In this document: positions 23,166 through 32,020 of the stretch, one piece after another
Layout: each line of letters begins with the position of its first letter
How positions within the stretch are numbered: position 1 is the stretch's first letter
Assembly: GCA_035048495.1 (NCBI GenBank)
Contig: CM068549.1
Span: 6,369,822-6,433,821, forward strand
Length of the DNA stretch: 64,000 nucleotides
Reading direction: 5' to 3'
Source of the DNA: Euptelea pleiosperma
Lineage: Eukaryota; Streptophyta; Magnoliopsida; Ranunculales; Eupteleaceae
Notes under the pieces: generated by a model
Told to the model about the DNA's origin: nothing
The model's database searches: none
The model's input: only the letters and a program-made list of their open reading frames with translations
Program-made: the position numbers and the translations under genes

Positions 23166-23173
23166 ATTTCAAA

Positions 23174-23187
23174 TGGCGCCGTTGCCG
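23174..23187 (+). other. Primer binding site of NA1 (tRNA-Asp)
   Basis: TGGCGCCGTTGCCG, two bases after the LTR. Confidence 0.9.
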
Positions 23188-24726
23188 CTCGGTTGACGGG
23201 ATTGCAAAAAGACGAACAGGAATTCGGAAAGCTGCTTAATCTTCAAGATCCGATCCATATCGAAAACTTTCAATTTTATTTTTCAAATTTTTTACTTATT
23301 ATTTTAATGCCTCGGACGGCCGAGTGCAAAGTTGTAATAATTTAGGGATTCATTTTCTCTCCTTTTAGAATAACTGCTAGATAATTAAATAATTAAAAAA
23401 AATAGCAAAAATATTAGGATCAGATTTCAATTCTGCCATTTCTAGTTAGATCACCATTGGTTATTTGATTCAAATTGGAAGATTTCCAACTCCGGGTAAT
23501 TCAAAAGTAGATATTTTCGAATCCTAATTCGGGAATAACTAAAGTTGAATTTTAAACCCTAATTGGAACTAATTCACAATACTTGCCCTAAATCATTGCG
23601 TGTTTCTTGAAACTCCAAAGGCGGTATATCTTCCAATTACATACCATAGACCATTGTGGACTAATGTGATTGCGGATTGCGTTTACCAAGTGAGTAGGGA
23701 GCGAAAGCTCAAAGAGGTGGAGTCGGGCCCAAGCCCATTTGGATACCCCTCCCTATCTCACGGAGGAGACCCCGTGCGCAGCCAACGGGTAGGTAAGTTT
23801 CGACACCTCGCCTTCAGTGCGATCTTGCTCATTGTGCAAAATACTGTGCCGATTGTCTATTTGCTTTTGCAAAAATTATCGGAACTGCTTGGTTTGGTCG
23901 TAATAAAATACATTAAAGAGCAAACCCAGCTCTAACTTGAAACTGGTGGGATTTCATCACTCACCTCGTCATTCCAGCTTTTGTGCAACCACAGCCAAGA
24001 ATTAAAATCAATCAAGAATAGAGCCCACTTAGATCGGTGTTCGAGGAAAACTCCACATAAAGCGACCCCTTCAAAGATCAAGTCGATTAAGTCTATGAGT
24101 GCGGGTCCGTGTTATCTAACACACCCATAGGTCCCTACTACTCAAGTATACCGAGCTCTTAAGTGGCCTCCTTGATTGTCTGTCGGATTAGCTAGTGTCG
24201 GATTAGGAACACGAACCAACCCTAGCTCCTCTTCTGAGAAAACTCATCTTCACGCTTGATAAATCCGGTTAGTCTGGGGCGTACTTAAGTCAGCCGATGT
24301 GCTGCACGTCTGTCTAGGCTTCGGATTATCTTGCAGTCAACTTGAGTTAGTACTAGCGGATTTGCTTTGAAGAGTGTATCCTGGTGAGAACCTAAAGAGT
24401 GAAAAGTTAGTCCGGCGGGTAATAGAAGATAAACCAGTGGTCCGCACACTGTCATAATCTACACTATCCCTATACTAAACAAGATAATTCATAATACTAT
24501 CCTGATTGTTTAGAAATAGGATTATCTGTTGCTCTGTGTGCATCACCTAGGCTCATTCAGTTTCGTAGTCCTCATATTTTTTACCGACTCTAGGGCTTGC
24601 TTTTACAAGCATATGCTCGTTTGGATTTGATCCAACCCGAGACTAATTCGATCTGAGAGTCAGTCTACCGCACCGCTCTCTTCCACCTAATCTATCTCCC
24701 TACTCTGAGAGACTCACATCTCTCTG
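23188..24726 (+). mobile_element. NA1 leader, conserved non-coding
   Basis: Includes a GTG-initiated open frame (23600-23935) with no ATG, a GGTAAGT donor-like site near 23794 and TTATCTTGCAG near 24325. The stretch 24000-24726 keeps long blocks shared with ATH1 40960-41693, such as CGTACTTAAGTCAGCC. It is a probable packaging/dimerisation region. Confidence 0.75.
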
Positions 24727-26442
24727 ATGGATGTTGAACGGCCTCTATTCGAGACCTACCACAATTTCTTTGAAGATCTAGGAGATAACTCTGAGAACTG
24801 GTATACCAATCCTGAGTGTCGTCATGACACTCCAGTCTCACAGAGTTTGATGGGACATGAAGCACAGGGCGATCCAGTGCTAAAATCCCTACTTAAGGAT
24901 TTGAGAAACTCAGTTTCCGCCCTTGATGTTGCGGTCCAGAAGCCTGTTTATCACTCCAAATCTATGGGATATTTCCCTCATGTCCAGGAAGAGGTCTGTA
25001 ATTTTAGTACATTTGAACCTCCCTTACAGACCTCTTACAATAACACATATTATCCAGACAATGGAAGGGAACAACAGTCTTTTCTCCAACAGCAACTACA
25101 ACAGGATATGTATCATTCCGGGTTTCACCAACCTTCTGGACAATATGATGGGCAGTACTCTCAGTTGCAGTACCAGCCAGAGCCACAAACTGAATATTTT
25201 GGTCAACAGTGGACCCCGCAGGATTTTCAAAGTCAACAGACAATCCCCGAGTCACTTCAATTCTATAACTTTCATACTCAGTCAGACTGCCTTCAAGAGT
25301 TGGCACCTCAGCTTCCTTTAGTTGAACAGCCACAGTCTGCTACTAAACTCAGTCTAGAAGAACTCCGCTCGCAATATATCATCCAACAACAGCACTCCAT
25401 GGAGAGCTTGGAACACCGTCTAGGTGAGTTAGAATCTGAGAGAGAGGAAGTCAACTTCACTAGCCAACCTATGGCTTATTTAGAGGGGAATACCCTGGCC
25501 ACAGTCAATAATGAGGAGTCGCACAGCTGGACCCAGTACCAGACTTTACAAGAGGAACTTGAGGTTGCTATGAACAAAGGATCGGACTACAATATTGATA
25601 AGCCAGAGTCTTCATCTTCGGTATCCTTCAAAGCACCGACTTCTGAACTTAGCTTAGAGGAATCATCTACCTCTGTTATTTCTATCTGGGACTCTGAAGA
25701 AGTTATTCATAACATTGAGCTGTGTCTTGACTATAGGATCCCAATTGGCCTAGACTTACCCATCCCCACCACCCTTGGATTGTGCAACAATCGTGATGAA
25801 CCCATGTTTCCATCTATGGTGCCCTTACAGGCAGCTACTTCTGCACCGAGCACAGAGATACCCATATCCATCTCTATCTCTGATGATTCTACATCAGCAC
25901 TGGATGTAGATATTCCTACCATTGAGCAATATCTAGAAAATGGAATTCCAGCTGCCCAGGACCTACCGTTCCCCACCGAGGATAAACACATTGAGTGTAG
26001 GGATTGGAACATCCCTCTCACATTAGGAAACCTCGAGGAAAAGGTCCACAGTTTTGAACCACCACCATACGTCGATGTTGTCAATAAACAGTGTGCCGTA
26101 GAGAATCTAATTCAGGACTCTCCTGAGGAAAAACTCTCCCAGTGTAAAGAACACTTTGCTCCTGACTTCATCTCAGAGTCAGACAATTATGCTATTACTG
26201 GTCTGCAGGAGTCTGCTCCATTCAAATACATTCCCGCTAAACTCAATGAGTTTGCGGCTATGCTAACCATGGCCAGAGAACCCACTACTGCTCTCATCTC
26301 AGTCTTTACTGAGAAGCTTCGTTCCCTCCCAGCTGAACTACATGTTTTTGTGGATTTGCAAAAAGCACTTACTATCCTTCTCTCAGTTTACACTAAGAAA
26401 GACCTGTTTTATACAGGTATACCTAGACAAGGGATAGGATAA
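24727..26442 (+). CDS. NA1 ORF, 571 aa: fused Gag/Pol linker remnants, no enzyme domain
   Basis: True ATG (MDVERPLFETY), aligned to the start of ATH1 Gag. Next to residue 13 comes FEDLGDNSEHW, equivalent to ATH1 Gag residue ~202, so the capsid is excised in frame. The zinc knuckle is missing between the VYHSKS and QEEVCNF segments. Residues ~170-245 match the N-terminus of ATH1 Pol (ELAPQLPL..., LEHRLGELESE coiled-coil-like, SQPMA). Residues ~325-440 hold decayed protease C-terminal sequence, apparently twice (DYRIPIGLDLP and NGIPAAQDLPFP), without the DLGAS active site. The tail aligns with the linker before RT (LTMAREP, LRSLPAELHVFV). Role unknown: possibly an RNA- or Gag-binding accessory, or only a passenger. 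The intact length suggests recent activity or selection. Confidence 0.8.
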   Translation: MDVERPLFETYHNFFEDLGDNSENWYTNPECRHDTPVSQSLMGHEAQGDPVLKSLLKDLRNSVSALDVAVQKPVYHSKSMGYFPHVQEEVCNFSTFEPPLQTSYNNTYYPDNGREQQSFLQQQLQQDMYHSGFHQPSGQYDGQYSQLQYQPEPQTEYFGQQWTPQDFQSQQTIPESLQFYNFHTQSDCLQELAPQLPLVEQPQSATKLSLEELRSQYIIQQQHSMESLEHRLGELESEREEVNFTSQPMAYLEGNTLATVNNEESHSWTQYQTLQEELEVAMNKGSDYNIDKPESSSSVSFKAPTSELSLEESSTSVISIWDSEEVIHNIELCLDYRIPIGLDLPIPTTLGLCNNRDEPMFPSMVPLQAATSAPSTEIPISISISDDSTSALDVDIPTIEQYLENGIPAAQDLPFPTEDKHIECRDWNIPLTLGNLEEKVHSFEPPPYVDVVNKQCAVENLIQDSPEEKLSQCKEHFAPDFISESDNYAITGLQESAPFKYIPAKLNEFAAMLTMAREPTTALISVFTEKLRSLPAELHVFVDLQKALTILLSVYTKKDLFYTGIPRQGIG

Positions 26443-26762
26443 CAGTCGTTGTTCCACCTTAGAAGACTGCAGATTCACTCAGTCTCTTTGAGTTTTAACC
26501 TGGCTGGGGGTACTTGATATACCCCCATCATGTCTGGCTGAAGACATAAAACTTAGCGCTTTCGGAAAGGCAATTCCGGTATTCCTAGAGTACATGAGTC
26601 TCTATATTTGTTATTACTGTGATATTTCTGGACATACAGGTACATTTATTCTTCAGATCATTAGGTACCACACACTGTCGAGTTTATGCCGACTTGGTAA
26701 TATCCTCCTTGAACCTTTGCATCATCATTACCAATTTTTCATCATCTTTTGTCCTGGTCATG

Positions 26763-26780
26763 AGCACCGAGGACGGTGCT
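26763..26780 (+). repeat. 3' region hairpin (7-bp stem, AGGA loop)
   Basis: AGCACCG-AGGA-CGGTGCT directly before ATATTTTGGTTGGGGGTGGG. Confidence 0.92.
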
Positions 26781-27066
26781 ATATTTTGGTTGGGGGTGGG
26801 TTTTTACCAAAACTCATGTTTTCATTTTGATAAAAAAAAATAATAAAAAAAAAAGAAAAAAGAAAAAAGAGAGAGAAACCTTGTATTTTTGGGTGTGATT
26901 TCATGTGATTTTCGAAAATACCCTGACTTGATGAGTAAAAAGTTTCCATAAAGTCTATTTATTGAAAATGATGTCTATTTTGAAGAAAAAACACTTATTA
27001 GCTCTTCATTCAGTTTGAAAGCAAACATTACTACAGTGGATTGAAAAATCTTTGAAAACTCAGATT

Positions 27067-27097
<31 letters not shown>

Positions 27098-28371
27098 TAT
27101 TCACATATCAACGTCAGAATTATCCAAAGTTTAGATTTTTCAGAGATCCAAGAAGAACAAGTGTGGAGACCTAACCCAGTGAGCTTTTGAGCTTTTCATT
27201 ATTTCTGAGGGTTTTAAATTATTCTGAGTCACAAGATGACTCACAATTCTTCAAGTCCCCTAATATTTCCATTGAGCGGTCTCATTAACCTTTGCTTTGG
27301 TCATGGAACTCAGAACGACATCAAATTTGGATTATTACATAAAGAACCTTCTCTATATCCATTCGAGACATCGAAGATGAAAGTATAAACCCTAGAAAAT
27401 GATATAGGCCATCTTTTTAGCCAATCAGACTTTTTAGCTACCTTAACATCTATACCGTTAGAAACTATTTTTGAGCCTGTTGATGAAAACCTTTTCTTGT
27501 TAACACATCAACCAAAAACCCAATCCCAAAAAAGAGTTCAATACGATGACCTACTTCTGAGAGGGATCAAAGAGTATTTGGTATGATCATGAAAAGATAG
27601 AAACCAAGAAAGAAAAAGAAAACAAATGGTTTGAGCTGAAAAGAAACATGATCAGAAAGAAAGAAGGAAAGGTTGAAAAATAGCCAAAAAGACAAAAATT
27701 GGAAGAAAAAAAAAAGTAAAGGAAATATTATCCCTGGGAAAAGTTGCAAAGAATAGTAAGATACCCTCTCAGAATTTTTGAATACCAGAATATCCTTCTT
27801 TTCTGAACCTATCCTAAGCCTCAATACAACCTATGTAAGTCCCATTTGATTCTAGATTTGTACCATCCTCAAGTGTGGAGAATGGAGAAAAGAGAAATTA
27901 TAGAGTTTGATCCGATGTTCTTAAGTGATATGACATTCCAATCATGAGATCTAATTAAATCTTCCTATACCCTCCATTCAAAAACTATATATGTGAGACG
28001 TTTGCCAGTTTCTATATTCATCTCCTCACATATAATTTGAGAGAAAAGTATAAAATCATTTCTGAGTGATTTACTTCTGAGTGGTATACAAGTGAGGATT
28101 GAGGTCGAGGCATAGAGTCTCTAAAGAGATCCAGATATATCTACTGCCAGATAAGGATGATGTTGAACACACACACACACACTGAGTCTGAGTAATCTTT
28201 TGTTTGAAGGTCCATTTGTAGAAGTGTTGTATTTTGCTAATTAGTTCTAATTTGTGAATGATTTCTTGCATCCTTAAAATAATCTGACAAAACGGAGTTT
28301 TTTCTGAGTAATGCAAATAAGTTTTCTAGCATGTTATGCCTAGCCTTCTTTCGCTCACTTATTTCGCAATA

Positions 28372-28390
28372 ATTGCCAAGGATTGGCAAT
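28372..28390 (+). repeat. Hairpin adjoining the polypurine tract
   Basis: ATTGCCAA-GGA-TTGGCAAT, 5 bp before the tract. Confidence 0.92.
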
Positions 28391-28395
28391 ATGCT

Positions 28396-28407
28396 AGTTG
28401 GGGGTTG
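28396..28407 (+). other. Polypurine tract of NA1
   Basis: AGTTGGGGGTTG abuts the 3' LTR. Confidence 0.85.
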
Positions 28408-30084
28408 TGATATTCGCTCAAAAGTGCTTATTTTAAGCCATTATCCTTATAGCGATGTCGCATTCTCCTCCGTAAAACTTGTCTTTTTGTCGACTTTTCC
28501 ATATAAGAGTTTCTTCCATTGCATAGAACGCATTCTTTAAACGAAAATCGACTATTTGCATGAAATATACGCATTTCGGATAGTCTAGTATCAAGGTGTT
28601 TTAGTTGAATCTCATTACGCGCTTTTTCACTTGTAGGAGACCCTATCAGGCGATTCTTGAGGACTGGCGGGCCCACGATCAACCACAGAAGACTTCTATC
28701 AAAGCTTAAAGAGCCAACAGGCTAGGATAAAAAGAAAGAAGACATATACGGGCAAAGCTAGAGGATCGTAGAGCCGGAACAAGGACTAAGAGAGAGAATA
28801 GCTGGAGACCAAGAGAAGGACTTAGGTGTTAAAGGCCACACCAATTGACATCAAAGGATAAGTTTGACTTATTGGTGGAGCAGACGAGAGAGAATAAAGA
28901 AGACCAGGGTTCAAGACCCTCCAATGCTTTTATTTTTATATTTTTCTCTCACCTCTCTCCTATTTCTCTCTTTATCTATCTATCTTGGCCCATGACATAG
29001 GCCCATGACCTAAGTCCATGACCCATGACCCATGACCCATGCCCATACCCATGACCCATGACCCATGCCCATAACCCATGCCCATGACCCATACCCATGA
29101 CCCATGCCCATGCCCATGCCCATGCCCATTTGCAACAAGAAGAGAGAATTGGTCTCACTTGACCGATTCTTCTCTCCCCATATCTCTCTATCCTAGTCAC
29201 TCTCTCTCTCATCTAACTAACCCATTCCCAACCGTTGGATCTCTCTAGATCCAACGGTCATCATTTTTACAACAAGCAAAAAAGAAAAAAAAAAGTCTAT
29301 AAGAGATTCATTCTCTCTCCTTCTTGGGTTGGTTCCCTCCCCCTTCTCTTCCTCTCTTTCTTCTCTCTTTCTTTCTCTTCTTCTTCACCCTTCTTCTCCG
29401 GCGAGCAACTCCGGCAAGCTCACCATTAACGCCTCTACCTCGAAGTGCAAAGCGTCAAACAACAACGTCTCCTTGCTGTCCATTCCATTCGCCACAATCA
29501 AAGGCTACAATCCTCAATCCTATTGATTTCTATCCAATAGAAGTTGCACCATTTACCTCTTCAATGGTAAGCTTCTCTCTAATTCATCTCTCTAACCTTC
29601 CTACCTTCTTTCACTCTCTTCTTTCTCTCTCTACCTTTACATGCTTTCTAGGGTAATATTTTAATGGCTTTCTAGATTAATTTGATTTAATGTTATTTCC
29701 GTTGTAAAGCATTTGAACAAGCATTGTAAGCATTTGTTTTTAGTTTAATGAACAAGTTTTAAATTCAAGTTTAAGTTGTTTTCATTTATTTTGTTTTTCA
29801 TTCTCGTTTCTCTTATATTTTTTTTCATTCTAATAGTTTTAACAATAATCTCAAACATATTTTAAATCAACCTCCACCATTCTCACCCTTTCATTTATTC
29901 CAAGCATTTTCTGATTATTCTTATTTCTTATTGTGCTAACTAATCCCGAGTGCGGACGATATCCGACACGAGCCACTGTGCAAGTCTGCTTATTTGCAGA
30001 TTAAGTGAACCAATTCGGAGAAATTACAAATATTGTTGAAATCAAGGGTTTCGTAACCGACGACGCGGAAAAACCCTTATTTCA
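28408..30084 (+). repeat. NA1 3' LTR (type A, 1677 bp)
   Basis: Same content as the 5' LTR: TATA box at 29296, donor motif at 29567, longer CCATG array at 28989-29130. It ends TTTCA, then GTAAC. Confidence 0.93.
28864..28921 (+). promoter_or_regulatory. tRNA-like module in U3
   Basis: Identical arrangement to 21989-22046. Confidence 0.6.
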
Positions 30085-30616
30085 GTAACTCCTCTGAAAA
30101 AACATCAGAAAAGTCCCGTACAACCTCTTCTGGTTGAGACTGCAAAACGGCGGTCTCCTCGCAGAGAATATGTGCCAAGAAGCCTGTAGTATCCTCAACA
30201 CTTCTCTTGCTAAAAAAGTGGAAGACAGATCCCCCAGGAATGCTAAACGTCACCTTCTTTCGAAAACAATCCAACGTAGCATGGTAAGCTGAGAGCCAAT
30301 CCATGCCGAGGATCACATCAAAGTCTGATGTCCCCAGTATTACCAGGTCTACAATCATCTCCTGATCGGCGATTTGGATCACAAAAGATTGACAGACTCT
30401 ATCAGTCTCTACACTCTTCCCGACTTGGGTAGTTACACGCAATACAACATCTAATGGCTCAGATTCCAAGCCCAAGGAATGCAAATAGGAAGATGATACA
30501 AAAGAATGTGTAGATCCAGTATCAAACAATACACGAGCTAACGAACTAAAAAGGAGTAAGGTACCTTCGACCACTACATTGGTCGCATCTGCATCCAGTG
30601 CTATCATAGCGAACAA
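30085..30616 (-). pseudogene. CHR protease region (split from RT by NA1)
   Basis: Shows the aspartic protease motif FDTGSTHSFV (near 30510-30540, minus) and the conserved ILGMDWL flap-end segment. It is in frame with the RT part once NA1 and one GTAAC copy are discounted, so CHR had a single gag-pol frame. Upstream, 30617-30880 encodes a Gln-rich linker holding four TAG codons. The protease would mature the polyprotein; this copy is inactive. Confidence 0.88.
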
Positions 30617-31774
30617 TCGACCCTGTGCTCTAGGCAGCTGGTTCCCACTATTCTGGATCTGCTGAGGACGTTGTGGAAACTGTCGCTGGGCTGGCTGTAT
30701 CTGTGACTATGCTGGCCTCTGTTGAATAGGCTGCTGATACTGGGGTGATCGCTATTGTATCTGTTGTTGTACTAGCCTCTGTTGCAGGTACTGTGGTGGG
30801 CGTTGCTGTACCAATGGTAGTGTCGGCCTTTGTGGCTAGAATTGGAGCTTTAGAAATTGAGGTTGAAACTGCTGGTACTACGGATTCTGTCGGGGAGCTA
30901 AGTTTTGTTGTGCCCTTGGAAGTGGACGATCCTTCCTAATGTGGCCTGTCTGACCACAACCGTAGCATGTTGCTGGTCCCCGTGGTATGGCCTGCTGCTG
31001 CTGCGGAGGAAATGTTCTCTGTCTCTTGGGATCGCCACATTGGGCCTCGATCTTGCCTTTCTCTTTCTGTCCTCGAACCCTCTGAGCTTCATCTAACTCT
31101 TGCTCTACTTGTAGAGCCCAATTTACCAAGTCGGCAAAATCACGGATCCTCAAGGCGAGGAACCTCGCCCTAATAGGGAATCTCAACCCGTGCTCAAACC
31201 TCTTCGACTTCATGGCCTCAGTCGACACAAGGTGAGGTGCGAAGCGAGATAGCTCAGTGAACTTGGCCTCATAGTGGGCCACAGTCAAGCTATCCTGGTG
31301 GAGTCGTAGGAATTCCTCTATCTTCGCGTCTCTAGCGGATTCTGGGAAATGCTTCTCCAAGAAGATTTCCTCAAATTGCTTCCAAGTCATCATCTGAATG
31401 TCTCTAGTATTCTGGATCGTGTCCCACCAACGATCTGCCTCGCCTGCTAGCATGAAAGATGCCAGCATTACACGCTAATCCTCCGCTACTCTCATCACCT
31501 TAAAAATCTTGGTGATCTGCCTAAGCCATTCCTCTGCCTCGAGGGGTTCAGTGGCACCCTTAAATGTAGGAGGTCGCAGCTTCTGGAATCGTTCTACTAC
31601 CATGGACATGTCAGTCCCTCGGTCATATCGCGGTTGTTCTGGTGCTTCTCCTCTTGCCTGTTGTTGTTGTTGTTGCTGGTGAAGAACAACAGTGATGCCT
31701 TGAAGTGCCTGAAAAATGCCACTCGAGTCATCCTGTGCCTGAGGGACTTCATGATTGTTGCCACGTCTTGCCAT
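30617..31774 (-). pseudogene. CHR gag: capsid and zinc knuckle (stops, altered knuckle)
   Basis: Start MARRGNN at 31774. Capsid features are RWWDTIQ, WKQFEEIFLEKHFP and YEAKFTELSRFAPHLV, then one knuckle reading CYGCGQTGHIRKD with Arg in place of the final Cys (near 30950). Stops lie at 31472-31474, at 30878, and in the following Gln-rich linker. There are no frameshifts. Gag forms the virus-like particle; the knuckle binds RNA. Confidence 0.87.
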
Positions 31775-32020
31775 CTATTCACAAGGTGGACTAAGATTAG
31801 GGGTATACATACATACATATTTATGTCTAAGTAGTACAGATGAGAGTATATGCATTGCGTCATTTATCAACAATTGTACAGGTGATAATCATTGTATAAA
31901 TAAAATAATCGAAAGACAACTAGTTTGTCAAAATGTCTTATTAATTCCTAACTCATTTTAAGTCCTAACTCATAACCACAGATCCCTAGGTAATCTAATA
32001 ACTGTGCTCTGATACCACTC
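31775..32020 (-). mobile_element. CHR leader with primer binding site
   Basis: A 245-bp untranslated leader between LTR and gag. Its primer site, complementary to initiator tRNA-Met (minus TGGTATCAGAGC), is at 32006-32017, three bases from the LTR end. Confidence 0.88.
32006..32017 (-). other. CHR primer binding site (initiator tRNA-Met)
   Basis: Minus strand TGGTATCAGAGC, exact to the usual plant iMet site. Confidence 0.93.

Larger units (their letters stand above)
21533..23171 (+). repeat. NA1 5' LTR (type A, 1639 bp)
   Basis: TGATATTCGC...TTATTTCA. In order it holds the tRNA-like module, CCATG minisatellite (22113-22217), TATA box TCTATAAGAG (22382), CT-rich leader, splice-donor motif (22653) and U5 stem. 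It is nearly identical to the 3' LTR except in minisatellite length. Confidence 0.93.
26443..28407 (+). mobile_element. NA1 3' region, about 2 kb
   Basis: Starts with a block conserved in all members (26499-26830) that holds two polypurine-like runs (CTGGGGGTAC near 26503, GGTTGGGGGTGGG near 26788) and a hairpin. Next come A-rich sequence with a 30-bp A run (about 27070) and a degenerate frame (27230-27580) with a stop that NA2 lacks. It ends with the tract-adjoining hairpin and polypurine tract. No supported gene. Confidence 0.8.
21533..30084 (+). mobile_element. NA1: complete non-autonomous Athila-type LTR retrotransposon
   Basis: LTRs 21533-23171 and 28408-30084, both TG...CA, flanked by the 5-bp duplication GTAAC (21528-21532 and 30085-30089). 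It carries a tRNA-Asp primer site, leader, one ORF (571 aa), a 2-kb 3' region and a polypurine tract. It has no RT, RNase H, integrase or protease and would need them in trans. It sits inside CHR's RT domain. Length is 8.55 kb, against 14.1 kb for autonomous ATH1. Confidence 0.93.

Noticed and set aside
23600..23935. 111-codon frame in NA leaders (also 13596, 36751)
   Set aside because: GTG start, no internal ATG, and the matching ATH1 segment is frameshifted. Conservation is of RNA, not protein.
28976..29212. Met/Gly/His/Trp-rich antisense frames (also 22101, 35201, 56222)
   Set aside because: They are translations of the CCATG minisatellite.
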